Source: Spirochaetaceae bacterium
GTDB lineage: Bacteria; Spirochaetota; Spirochaetia; Treponematales; Breznakiellaceae
Length of the DNA stretch: 8,400 nt
Assembly (NCBI GenBank): GCA_031265025.1
Contig: JAISDF010000097.1
Span: 1 to 8,400, forward strand
Reading direction: 5' to 3'
Part shown: in pieces, positions 1 to 7,280 of the stretch
Layout: each line of letters starts with the position of its first letter
Position numbering within the stretch: the first letter of the stretch is position 1
The notes under the pieces: generated by a model
The model's database searches: none
What the model was told of the DNA's origin: nothing
Seen by the model: only the letters and a program-made list of their open reading frames with translations
Program-made: the position numbers and the translations under genes

Positions 1-4
1 GTCA

Positions 5-34
5 TTGACAAGAATCTTCCCTTTCGGCTAGTAT
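5..34 (+). promoter_or_regulatory. sigma70-type promoter of the tRNA-Leu/tRNA-Gly unit
   Basis: The -35 hexamer is a perfect TTGACA (5-10). An 18-nt spacer leads to TAGTAT (29-34), which keeps the key T, A and final T of TATAAT; TATAAG at 32-37 overlaps it but would need a 21-nt spacer. A G/C-rich stretch (37-43) follows at the expected start site near 41. Such a discriminator is typical of stable-RNA promoters under stringent control, so that regulation is an inference. The transcript would have a leader of about 65 nt before tRNA-Leu, containing a small hairpin CCTTT-CCC-AAAGG (48-60) and a direct repeat of ACCGTAT (61-67 and 71-77). Confidence 0.6.
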
Positions 35-105
35 AAGGGCGGGATGACCTTTCCCAAAGGACCGTATAACACCGTATTGCCCGGGGCTCCTACGGCGCAG
101 TTTAC

Positions 106-186
106 GCGAGAGTGGTGAAATTGGTAGACACGCCAGACTTAGGATCTGGTGCCATAGGCATAAGGGTTCAAGTCCCTTCTCTCGCA
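106..186 (+). tRNA. tRNA-Leu (anticodon UAG)
   Basis: This is a class II tRNA of 81 nt that folds cleanly. The 7-bp acceptor stem pairs GCGAGAG (106-112) with CTCTCGC (179-185), and A186 is the discriminator base, as expected for leucine. The anticodon stem CCAGA/TCTGG (133-137/145-149) encloses a 7-nt loop with TAG at 140-142, which reads CUN leucine codons, chiefly CUA. The long variable arm typical of Leu is present as TGCC-ATA-GGCA (150-160). The T-loop is the normal TTCAAGT. The 3' CCA is not encoded (GAA follows), so it must be added by tRNA nucleotidyltransferase. It is the first gene of a two-tRNA unit, 52 nt ahead of tRNA-Gly. Confidence 0.97.
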
Positions 187-238
187 GAATCCAAAATTCA
201 GCCTGAGAAAGGGTCTTAAACCGGAGGGCAATGTATGT

Positions 239-310
239 GCGGGAATAGCTCAGTGGTAGAGCGCGACCTTGCCAAGGTCGATGTCGCGGGTCCGACTCCC
301 GTTTCCCGCT
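239..310 (+). tRNA. tRNA-Gly (anticodon GCC), T-loop variant
   Basis: This 72-nt tRNA pairs acceptor GCGGGAA (239-245) with TTCCCGC (303-309), with discriminator T310 as usual for tRNA-Gly. The anticodon stem CGACC/GGTCG encloses TT-GCC-AA, with the anticodon at 271-273, reading GGC and GGU codons. The D-loop keeps G18-G19 (255-256). The oddity is the T-loop TCCGACT (291-297): position 55, almost always T and converted to pseudouridine by TruB, is C (292). The T-stem is otherwise sound, with one G-T pair at its outer end (286/302). CCA is not encoded. It is probably co-transcribed with tRNA-Leu upstream and ended by the hairpin at 321-360. A working tRNA is likely because all stems pair; an altered role is possible but not shown. 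Confidence 0.95.
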
Positions 311-320
311 TAAATAACAC

Positions 321-360
321 GGGGCTGTTTCAAAATTGAAGTTTTAAGGCAGCCTCTTTT
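321..360 (+). terminator. probable intrinsic terminator of the tRNA unit
   Basis: GGGGCTG (321-327) pairs with CAGCCTC (350-356) over 7 bp including one G-U, followed directly by TTTT (357-360). The 22-nt loop can form a further weak A/T helix (AAAA 332-335 with TTTT 342-345). It begins 10 nt after the tRNA-Gly 3' end. The T-run is short, so some read-through into tig is possible, especially as no strong separate tig promoter is visible. Confidence 0.5.
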
Positions 361-370
361 GCTATCCGGG

Positions 371-383
371 CTTGGGCCCCAAG
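371..383. repeat. short perfect palindrome ahead of trigger factor
   Basis: The inverted repeat CTTGGG-C-CCCAAG can form a 5-bp hairpin (CTTGG/CCAAG with loop GCC). It ends 12 nt before the Shine-Dalgarno site of tig. No T-run follows, so it does not look like a terminator. It could be an operator or leader hairpin, but it does not match a motif I know; it is not CIRCE. Confidence 0.3.
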
Positions 384-395
384 AATTTGTCATAC

Positions 396-400
396 GAGGA
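396..400 (+). promoter_or_regulatory. ribosome binding site that fixes the tig GTG start
   Basis: GAGGA lies 5 nt before the GTG at 406. It selects this GTG as the start, and the resulting N-terminus (MVVSKEITRLENS) is what trigger factors normally show. Confidence 0.75.
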
Positions 401-405
401 ACGTT

Positions 406-1776
406 GTGGTTGTATCCAAAGAGATTACCCGGCTTGAGAATTCGGCGGTACAGTTGACCGTTACCGTCGGTAAAGACGATGTCCGCGGTCAATACGATGA
501 GCTTCTTACCGATTACACCCGGAAAGTGCTTATACCCGGTTTCAGAAAGGGAAAGGTTCCCAGGGATGTACTGGTACGCAAATTCGGCGACGCCCTGAAG
601 GAAGAGGCGCTGAGCAACATTATCGGCAAGAGCGTAAAGGAACTTTTCGAAACGCCCGAGACCCTGGGCGAAGACCTGAAGCCTCTTCCCTATACAGAAC
701 CCGAGTTAAAGGGCGAGCCCAAATTTGACCTGGAAAGCGATCTGACCTTCAGCGTAGTCTATGATGTTCTTCCCAAGGCAGAGCTTCCACGATGGCAGGG
801 CACTGAAATCGAAATCCCCGACGTGGAGATAGGCAAAGAGGATATAGACCGGGAGCTTGAAAGCATACGGGATCGTAATGCCCTGATTCTGGACCGGGAT
901 GACGGCGCCGGGGCGGCAAAAAATGACGTGGCGACGGTTACGTACTGCGAACTGAATGAACAGGGCGAGGCGATACCCGGCTCGGAACGGGCGGACTATG
1001 TGTTTACCCTGGGTTCCGGCATGGTGGCGTTCAAATTCGATGACGACGCCCTGGGCATGAAAAAAGGGGAAAGCAGGGAATTTGACAAGAGTTTCCCCGA
1101 TGATTATGAGGATCCTGTTTTGGCGGGCAAGACAAAAAAATTCAAAATAACCCTTACCGCCCTCAAGGAAAAGAAACTTCCCGATCTGGACGATGATTTG
1201 GCCCAGGATGTCAACGAAAAATTCCAAACCCTTGACGACCTTAAAAACGACATAAAGGACAAGCTCGGCAAAAAACTTGAAGCGCGGACGCGGGAGCTTA
1301 AAATCAACGCCTTCCTCGAAAAACTCCTCGAAAAGACCGATATCGCGGTTCCCGAATCGATGATGCGCCTGGAACTGGATTCACGGTGGAACGGCCTTGC
1401 CCGGCGCTTCAATGTCACTTCCGAGCAGCTTCTTAAAATGTACAGCGCCGGTTCCAAGGGCTATGACGAGGTTCTCGACGAATGGCGGCCCAGCGCGAAA
1501 AAGGCCCTCCAGTCAAGGATAATCGTGGAAACCATGATGAAGAACATGAACATCGAGGTTTCAGGCGAAGAGCTTGAGAAGGAATTTGAGACCATGGCCG
1601 CCAACGCGGAGCTCAAGGTGGATGAGGTAAAAAATTACTATGGGCAGGGAAACATGACGGACTACCTCAAGGAAGATATCCGGGAAAAGAAACTATTTGA
1701 CGCGGTTTTCGGCGAAATAACGATAAAGAAAGGCGAAAAGCGGAAATTTCTGGACCTGATGGGCAATAATGGTTAA
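406..1776 (+). CDS. tig: trigger factor (ribosome-associated chaperone / peptidyl-prolyl isomerase)
   Basis: This 456-residue protein is close to the usual 430-450 of the family. Trigger factor binds ribosomal protein L23 at the exit tunnel and shields new chains in the cytoplasm. The N-terminal ribosome-binding domain (about 1-150) carries the signature PGFRKGKVP at 44-52. An FKBP-like isomerase domain spans about 165-255, with the G-S-G-M...F-D-D-D...G-M-K-K-G-E pattern around 203-222 and FPDDYEDPVLAGK at 230-242. The remaining C-terminal part is helical and charged and forms the substrate cradle, ending in a lysine-rich tail. The start is GTG with GAGGA 5 nt upstream; no internal ATG fits better. 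It is the first gene of the protease operon, 12 nt before clpP. Promoter evidence is weak: the best candidate, TTGAAG (336-341) with TGCTAT (360-365), overlaps the tRNA terminator, so read-through from the tRNA promoter may contribute. Confidence 0.97.
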   Translation: MVVSKEITRLENSAVQLTVTVGKDDVRGQYDELLTDYTRKVLIPGFRKGKVPRDVLVRKFGDALKEEALSNIIGKSVKELFETPETLGEDLKPLPYTEPELKGEPKFDLESDLTFSVVYDVLPKAELPRWQGTEIEIPDVEIGKEDIDRELESIRDRNALILDRDDGAGAAKNDVATVTYCELNEQGEAIPGSERADYVFTLGSGMVAFKFDDDALGMKKGESREFDKSFPDDYEDPVLAGKTKKFKITLTALKEKKLPDLDDDLAQDVNEKFQTLDDLKNDIKDKLGKKLEARTRELKINAFLEKLLEKTDIAVPESMMRLELDSRWNGLARRFNVTSEQLLKMYSAGSKGYDEVLDEWRPSAKKALQSRIIVETMMKNMNIEVSGEELEKEFETMAANAELKVDEVKNYYGQGNMTDYLKEDIREKKLFDAVFGEITIKKGEKRKFLDLMGNNG

Positions 1777-1788
1777 ATTGGTATACAT

Positions 1789-2403
1789 ATGATACCGCAG
1801 ATGAATAATTTAGTTCCCATTGTGGTTGAACAGACCGGCATGGGAGAGCGTTCCTATGATATATACTCCCGGCTTCTCAAGGACCGTATTGTCTTTCTTG
1901 ACGGCGAGGTCAACGACCTTTCCGCCGACCTTGTGGTGGCCCAGCTTCTCTTTCTCGACGGCCAGGATACCGAAAAAGACATTAATCTCTACATCAATTC
2001 TCCCGGAGGCTCGGTAACAGCGGGCCTTGCTATCTATGACACCATACAGTACGTCAAATGCGATGTTCAAACCATCTGTGTGGGCCAGGCGGCAAGCATG
2101 GCGGCCCTCATACTCTGCGCCGGAACAGCGGGAAAGCGTTCGGTACTCCCCTCTTCACGGGTGCTGATTCATCAGCCCTGGGGAGGCGCCCAGGGCCAGG
2201 CCAGGGACATAGGCATACAGGCCAAGGAAATTCTCAGGCTCAAAAGGCTGACTATTGAATATTTCGCCCGGCATACCGGCAAGGATACTGAACGCATAGC
2301 CCTGGACATGGAACGCGATTTTTTCATGTCTGCCGAAGAGGCTGTCGAGTACGGGGCTGTGGACCGCGTCTTAAAGAGGGAAAACCATGGCAAGACTGCG
2401 TAA
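1789..2403 (+). CDS. clpP: ATP-dependent Clp protease proteolytic subunit
   Basis: This is a 204-residue ClpP, the usual length. ClpP forms a double heptameric barrel in the cytoplasm and cuts proteins fed by Clp unfoldases, here most likely ClpX encoded next. The serine-protease triad is visible: Ser103 in GQAASMAA, His128 in LIHQP, and Asp177 in MERDFFMSAEEA, with spacing that matches E. coli ClpP. The oxyanion-hole segment SPGGSV is at 71-75. The start is uncertain. ATG 1789 gives MIPQMNNLVP, while ATG 1801 gives MNNLVP, and neither has a clear Shine-Dalgarno site; the 12-nt gap after tig suggests translational coupling. No long propeptide is apparent. The last 17 nt overlap clpX in another frame, which supports coupled synthesis of peptidase and unfoldase. 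Confidence 0.97.
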   Translation: MIPQMNNLVPIVVEQTGMGERSYDIYSRLLKDRIVFLDGEVNDLSADLVVAQLLFLDGQDTEKDINLYINSPGGSVTAGLAIYDTIQYVKCDVQTICVGQAASMAALILCAGTAGKRSVLPSSRVLIHQPWGGAQGQARDIGIQAKEILRLKRLTIEYFARHTGKDTERIALDMERDFFMSAEEAVEYGAVDRVLKRENHGKTA

Positions 2404-3631
2404 CAGCGGAGAAAGGATATGTTCCTTCTGCGGCAAGAGCGCCGAAATGGCCCGGAAACTCATCGCCGGTCCCAATGACATCTTTATCTGCGACGAATGT
2501 GTCGAACTGTGCCGTAAAATTCTTGTTGACGAGGAACATGAACTTTCATCCAAATTTACCGGGGATATTCCCACTCCCCGGGAGATCAAGAGCTATCTCG
2601 ACCTTTTTGCCATAGGCCAGAATGACGCGAAAAAGGCCCTTTCCGTGGCTGTGTACAACCACTACAAGCGCATAGCCAATCCGTCCAAAGAAGCCAATGA
2701 TGTTGAAATCGAAAAATCCAATGTGCTCCTCATCGGCCCTACCGGTACGGGGAAGACACTCCTGGCAAAGACCCTGGCAAAAAAGCTCAAGGTTCCCTTT
2801 GCCATAGTGGACGCCACCACGCTCACCGAGGCGGGTTATGTGGGTGAGGATGTGGAGAATATACTGCTCAAGCTCATCCAGAGCGCCGGGGGCAATATAG
2901 CCGCCGCGGAACGGGGCATCGTATATATAGACGAAATAGACAAGATAGCCCGCAAGGGTGAAAATATTTCCATCACCAGGGATGTATCGGGAGAGGGCGT
3001 ACAGCAGGCCCTGCTTAAAATCATCGAGGGGACCATAGCCTCGGTTCCGCCCCAGGGAGGCCGCAAGCATCCCAATCAGGAAATGATACGCATTGATACC
3101 ACCGACATACTTTTCATCTGCGGCGGCGCCTTTGTGGGGCTTGACAAGTTCATTGAACAGCGCATCGTACAGCACCCCATGGGCTTCGGCTCGGACATCA
3201 GGGGTTCCCGGCAACGGAGCGTCAGGGAACTCTTTGACCACCTTCATCCTGACGATCTTATCCATTTCGGCATGATACCCGAATTCATAGGCCGCCTTCC
3301 CATCACAGTAAGCCTTGAGGAACTCAGGCAGGAAGACCTGAAGCGCATTATGACCGAACCCAAGAACGCCATAGTCAAACAGTATCAGGCTTCTCTTGCC
3401 ATAGACGACGTAAAGCTCGAATTTACCGATGAGGCGGTCAACGCCATAGCCGATACGGCAATCAGGCAGAAAACAGGCGCACGGGGGCTCAGGGCCATCA
3501 TAGAACGGATCATGACCGATATAATGTTTGAACTTCCGTCGATGGACGGCGTGAAAGAGGTGCTTATCACCAAGGATGTGGTCGAAAAATCCCAGCCTCC
3601 TGAAATTCACCGGCTGCCGAAGAGCGCGTAG
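2387..3631 (+). CDS. clpX: ATP-dependent Clp protease ATP-binding subunit ClpX
   Basis: This 414-residue AAA+ unfoldase recognises tagged substrates, unfolds them and threads them into ClpP. The N-terminal zinc-binding domain has four cysteines, C12, C15, C35 and C38. Walker A is GPTGTGKT (117-124) and Walker B is IVYIDEID (178-185). The pore-1 loop GYVG (150-153), the RKH loop (226-228), the GRLP arginine-finger region (302-305) and sensor 2 GARGLR (364-369) are all intact. The ClpP-docking tripeptide reads MGF (265-267) instead of the IGF of E. coli, which lies within the family's hydrophobic-G-F pattern. The ATG is supported by GAGGG (2376-2380) 6 nt upstream, inside the end of clpP. ATA is frequent for isoleucine (19 of 46 by hand count). 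The gene sits 5 nt before lon. Confidence 0.98.
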   Translation: MARLRNSGERICSFCGKSAEMARKLIAGPNDIFICDECVELCRKILVDEEHELSSKFTGDIPTPREIKSYLDLFAIGQNDAKKALSVAVYNHYKRIANPSKEANDVEIEKSNVLLIGPTGTGKTLLAKTLAKKLKVPFAIVDATTLTEAGYVGEDVENILLKLIQSAGGNIAAAERGIVYIDEIDKIARKGENISITRDVSGEGVQQALLKIIEGTIASVPPQGGRKHPNQEMIRIDTTDILFICGGAFVGLDKFIEQRIVQHPMGFGSDIRGSRQRSVRELFDHLHPDDLIHFGMIPEFIGRLPITVSLEELRQEDLKRIMTEPKNAIVKQYQASLAIDDVKLEFTDEAVNAIADTAIRQKTGARGLRAIIERIMTDIMFELPSMDGVKEVLITKDVVEKSQPPEIHRLPKSA

Positions 3632-3636
3632 GCGCC

Positions 3637-6084
3637 ATGGCCCCGAATATTCTTTCGGTTCTGAAAGGTAAAAATCAATCCGAAGAATATCCGCTGCTTC
3701 CGCTGAGGGATCTGGTGCTTTTCCCCAATACCATGATTCCCATTTTCATTACCTACAAGACAGGCATAGCGGCTGTTGAGGAAGCCCTTAAACGGGACAA
3801 CCGCCTCTTTGCCGCCTGCCGCAAGGACGCGCCGGACAGTTTCGATACCCACATCGCCGGCACGGTGGCCCGCGTTGTCCAGCAGCTCAGGCTTCCCGAC
3901 GGGACCTTCCGCGTGGTGCTTCACGGGGAATACCGGGCCAGGATAACCCGCGCCCCGGCGGGAAAGGAAAACGGCGCGCTGGTCAAAGTACAGCCGATTG
4001 CCGTCAGCGGCGGGGAAATGAACGACGCCGAAGAAGCGGCGCTGCTGAGAACCGTGCAGCAGTCCTTTGCCCAGTACGCGGAACTTTCCAAAAGGGTAAG
4101 CGCCGATACCCTTGCCGCGGTGGAAAAGGCCGACAGTTCCGAACGGGCGATTAACTTTATGTGCAACGCCCTGACAGCCAAGCCGGAGCGGAAAATCGAA
4201 CTTCTTTCCATGGAAAATACCCAGGCAAGACTCAAGACCCTCCTTGAAACCCTGGAACTGGAGAATGAAATCTTCGGCCTCCAGAAAAAAATATCCTCCA
4301 AGGTAAGAAACCGCATGGAAAAAACCCAGCGGGAATACATACTCAACGAGCAGATCAGGGAAATCAACAAGGAACTGGGAAAGGAAAGCATTGCCGATGA
4401 ATTTGCCGAGATGGAAAAATCCATAGCCGAAAAAAATCCTCCCGAAGAAGTGCTGGCAAAGGCCCGCAAGGAGACGGGCCGCCTCCGCAGGCTCCAGCCC
4501 TTTTCTCCCGAAGCCGGGGTACTCAGGGCCTACCTTGACTGGATAGCGGATCTGCCCTGGAGCAAACTATCCGACGACGCGGTGGACCTTGCCGAGGCCG
4601 AAAAAAAACTCAACGAGGACCATTTCGGCATAAAAAAAGCCAAGGAGCGCATTCTCGAATTCATCGCGGTACGGCGCCTTATTTCGCGTAACAGCGGGGT
4701 TCCGGCAGGCAACAAGGGCCCCATACTCTGCTTTGCCGGTCCTCCGGGAACCGGCAAGACCAGCCTCGGAAAATCAGTGGCCAGGGCGCTGGGCCGTTCC
4801 TTTATCCGCATATCCTTGGGCGGCGTACGGGACGAGGCCGAAATACGGGGGCACCGCAAAACCTATGTCGGGGCCCTGCCGGGAAAGATTATCCAGTCCA
4901 TGCGCAGGGCGGAGACCGTAAATCCTGTCTTCCTCCTTGACGAGATAGACAAACTTTCTTCGGACTTCCGGGGAGATCCGGCGTCGGCCCTCCTTGAAGT
5001 CCTTGATCCCGAACAGAATTCGAGCTTTACCGATCATTACATGGAAGTACCCTATGATTTATCCAAGGTGCTTTTCATCGCCACCGCCAACTCGCTCCAT
5101 ACCATACCCTACCCTCTCCTTGACCGTATGGAAATCATCGAAATACCCGGATACGGGGAACTTGAAAAACTTTCCATCGCCAAACAGTTTCTCGTACCCA
5201 AGGAACTTTCCGAGAACGGCCTCAGGGACGCATCGATAAGTTTTACCGATGAGGCCATACTCGAAATTATACGCCACTGGACCATGGAATCAGGAGTCCG
5301 GGGCCTGGAGCGGGAAATCGCCCGCTGCGCCCGCCGCATAGCCAGGGAAGCGGTGCAGAAAGAATACGGCATCGCGGACAAAAAACCCATCACGTCATTC
5401 AAAAAGAAACTTCAAAAAAAGGACCTTGAAAAGCTCCTCGGCAGGAAAAAATACAAGAACGACCTGGTCTACCAGGAAGCCCGCACCGGCGTTTCCTACG
5501 GCCTTGCCTGGACCGAAACAGGGGGAACCATACTCCCTGTTGAAAGCACCGGCTTTGAGGGATCAGGCGACTGTGTCATGACAGGAAACCTCGGCGACGT
5601 GATGAAGGAAAGCGCCCGTATCGCCCTCTCCTACCTCAGGAGCATATCGGAAAAATACGATATCAAGGGCCCCGGCATAGCCAAAACAGACTTTCATATC
5701 CACGTGCCCGAAGGCGCCATACCCAAGGACGGCCCTTCCGCCGGCATCACGGTGGCGGCCTCCCTGCTTTCCACCCTTTGCCGGACGCCGCCTGAACCCG
5801 GCATAGCCATGACCGGAGAACTCACCCTTACCGGACGGATACTTCCCATAGGCGGGCTCAAGGAAAAACTCCTCGCCGCCATACGGAACGGCATGGAGAA
5901 GGTGATCATCCCCAGGGACAACGAAGAGGATTTTTCAGATCTGGACAGGGAAATCAAGGACGCCCTCAAGGTTACTTTCATCGAAAACGCCGAAGAAGCC
6001 TTTGCATCGCTCTTTGACAAACGGATTCTAAAAAAAAGACTTAAAAAAAGCCGGATAAAATCCCCGGACCCTGACAGGGCCTGA
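3637..6084 (+). CDS. lon: ATP-dependent Lon protease (LonA type)
   Basis: This 815-residue protein has a standard LonA layout. Lon is a hexameric cytoplasmic protease that degrades misfolded proteins and short-lived regulators. The N-terminal substrate-binding domain (about 19-215) begins with YPLLPLRDLVLFPNTMIP. A charged coiled coil follows at about 215-265. The AAA+ module has Walker A GPPGTGKT (368-375), the pore loop TYVGALPG (409-416) and Walker B VFLLDEIDK (431-439). The S16 peptidase domain (about 610-795) contains catalytic Ser701 in PKDGPSAG and Lys744 in GGLKEKLLAA, 43 residues apart as in E. coli. It ends with a lysine/arginine-rich tail. The ATG follows clpX by 5 nt with only a weak AGG (3630-3632), so coupling is likely. 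No convincing terminator lies downstream, and the stop faces a convergent gene 27 nt away. Confidence 0.98.
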   Translation: MAPNILSVLKGKNQSEEYPLLPLRDLVLFPNTMIPIFITYKTGIAAVEEALKRDNRLFAACRKDAPDSFDTHIAGTVARVVQQLRLPDGTFRVVLHGEYRARITRAPAGKENGALVKVQPIAVSGGEMNDAEEAALLRTVQQSFAQYAELSKRVSADTLAAVEKADSSERAINFMCNALTAKPERKIELLSMENTQARLKTLLETLELENEIFGLQKKISSKVRNRMEKTQREYILNEQIREINKELGKESIADEFAEMEKSIAEKNPPEEVLAKARKETGRLRRLQPFSPEAGVLRAYLDWIADLPWSKLSDDAVDLAEAEKKLNEDHFGIKKAKERILEFIAVRRLISRNSGVPAGNKGPILCFAGPPGTGKTSLGKSVARALGRSFIRISLGGVRDEAEIRGHRKTYVGALPGKIIQSMRRAETVNPVFLLDEIDKLSSDFRGDPASALLEVLDPEQNSSFTDHYMEVPYDLSKVLFIATANSLHTIPYPLLDRMEIIEIPGYGELEKLSIAKQFLVPKELSENGLRDASISFTDEAILEIIRHWTMESGVRGLEREIARCARRIAREAVQKEYGIADKKPITSFKKKLQKKDLEKLLGRKKYKNDLVYQEARTGVSYGLAWTETGGTILPVESTGFEGSGDCVMTGNLGDVMKESARIALSYLRSISEKYDIKGPGIAKTDFHIHVPEGAIPKDGPSAGITVAASLLSTLCRTPPEPGIAMTGELTLTGRILPIGGLKEKLLAAIRNGMEKVIIPRDNEEDFSDLDREIKDALKVTFIENAEEAFASLFDKRILKKRLKKSRIKSPDPDRA

Positions 6085-6111
6085 GTTCTTATTCATCCTG
6101 AAATCATAGTA

Positions 6112-7242
6112 TCAGCGGTCCGTGCTTTCCTGGAGTATGGCAAGGGTTCTCTGGGCGCAGAGGTCCCAGGAATAGTTTTGGGCCCGTTCGAGCCCCCGTT
6201 TCCTGCAGTCCAGATATACCGAACGGTCGGTAGCCAGAGTTACCATGCGGTCGGCCATGTCTTCGGGTTTAAGGGGATCAAAATACAGCGCGGCCTGGTC
6301 CGCTGTTTCGGGAAGGGAAGCCGCCCGCGCGCAGGCAACCGGGACCCCTGAGGCCATGGCTTCAAGGACGCCCATGCCAAAACCTTCATACATGGACGGA
6401 AACACCACAAAATCAGAGCCCGAATACAGCTCAGGAAGGCTTTTGGAAGGAAAATGCCCGGTAAAAAAAATATCATTGCGGTACTTCGATTTCGCGGCGG
6501 CATGCTTTACCTTTTCCGCCCCCCGGTTATCCGCTCCGGCAAGAACCAGCCTGTGGGGATAACGGGTACGTTCCTTGAAGATACCAAAAGCCTCGATAAG
6601 CCTGAGATGGTTTTTCACCGGATGGTCTATGCGGGACACATAGAGTATATAGGGCCGCCTGAAACTGAAAGGCTGTACCAGCACGCTTTCTTCATTCCGG
6701 GGCCGGAGACAAAAGGTTGAAAGGTCCACCCCGTTGGGGACCACTTCGATTTTTGACTCCCTGACATGGGCGATTTCCATCAATTCCTGCTTGACCCAAC
6801 TGCTTACCGCTATAACGCGGTCCAGATTACGGAGCGAACGGGTCAGGACCATTCTCAGGGCCGCTCCCAGACGCTCCCGGTTTGCCCGGGGGCCCCGGTA
6901 AACCGCCATGTGATGCACCGTACCGACAGAGGTGCAGGGAGAACTGCCAGGAAGCCGCTTGTGGGCGGCCGGGAAGAAACAGGCGCCGTAGTTTCTGGAA
7001 ACGGCGAAACCGGGGTATTTGAGGATATGCCACAGCGAATTTGCGGTATTGCCGGTAACGGAACAGCGGGAGATAAACTCCATGTCCCCTGCCGCGTCAT
7101 TATAGGAAAAACGGTCAAAATCCCAGCCAAAAAGCTCATAGTGGGCCCCTGACGGCGGGATTCTCTTTAATATCTCCAGCAAATAAACGCCCACCCCTGA
7201 TTTACCGCTGTCGCAATCAAAGGTGTCGATGCCAATTTTCAT
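6112..7242 (-). CDS. GT4-family (group 1) glycosyltransferase, substrate unknown
   Basis: This 376-residue protein has the GT-B fold pattern of retaining group 1 glycosyltransferases. The N-terminal part opens with MKIGID and a glycine-rich GKSGVGVY acceptor-side loop. The linker segment DRVIAVSSWVKQELM precedes VVPNGVDLSTF, and the C-terminal nucleotide-sugar domain starts at RPYILYVSRIDHPVKN. The donor-binding E-x7-E motif is in EGFGMGVLEAMASG (Glu286 and Glu294), followed by SLPETADQAALYFDP. No signal peptide or membrane segment is evident, so it probably acts at the inner face of the membrane on a cell-surface glycan or glycolipid; sugar and acceptor cannot be read from the sequence. An in-frame ATG exists 30 nt further upstream (7272). 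ATG 7242 is preferred because GGAGG stands 5 nt before it and the protein then begins at the conserved first strand. It is isolated from other glycan genes here, convergent with lon and divergent from nrdR. Confidence 0.9.
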   Translation of the reverse strand: MKIGIDTFDCDSGKSGVGVYLLEILKRIPPSGAHYELFGWDFDRFSYNDAAGDMEFISRCSVTGNTANSLWHILKYPGFAVSRNYGACFFPAAHKRLPGSSPCTSVGTVHHMAVYRGPRANRERLGAALRMVLTRSLRNLDRVIAVSSWVKQELMEIAHVRESKIEVVPNGVDLSTFCLRPRNEESVLVQPFSFRRPYILYVSRIDHPVKNHLRLIEAFGIFKERTRYPHRLVLAGADNRGAEKVKHAAAKSKYRNDIFFTGHFPSKSLPELYSGSDFVVFPSMYEGFGMGVLEAMASGVPVACARAASLPETADQAALYFDPLKPEDMADRMVTLATDRSVYLDCRKRGLERAQNYSWDLCAQRTLAILQESTDR

Positions 7243-7247
7243 GCCTG

Positions 7248-7252
7248 CCTCC
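7248..7252 (-). promoter_or_regulatory. ribosome binding site that fixes the glycosyltransferase start
   Basis: On the - strand GGAGG is followed by CAGGC and then ATG (7242-7240). This ideal spacing favours the shorter protein over the start at 7272. Confidence 0.8.
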
Positions 7253-7280
7253 GGGACAGACCAGTGTAACATATCCGGTA

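Noticed and set aside
61..77. Direct repeat ACCGTAT in the tRNA leader as part of a repeat array
   Set aside because: There are only two 7-nt copies 10 nt apart, with no further units; no CRISPR or satellite structure.
706..1227. 173-codon open frame on the - strand opposite tig
   Set aside because: It mirrors the tig coding sequence, is low in recognisable structure, and has no family resemblance I can see.
3121..3195. ClpX docking loop MGF instead of IGF as an atypical ClpP interface
   Set aside because: The family allows several hydrophobic residues before G-F, so M is an ordinary replacement.
2546..3610. 354-codon open frame on the - strand opposite clpX
   Set aside because: It is antisense to a fully conserved clpX, shows no recognisable domain or proper ribosome site, and arises because the clpX codon choice leaves few stops in that frame.
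6065..6084. CCCTG-A-CAGGG as a lon terminator
   Set aside because: It lies inside the lon coding end, leaves an impossibly small loop unless the stem is shortened to 3 bp, and has no T-run after it.
7243..7272. Ten extra N-terminal residues on the glycosyltransferase (start at 7272)
   Set aside because: No good ribosome site precedes 7272, while 7242 has GGAGG at ideal spacing and begins at the conserved MKIGID strand.
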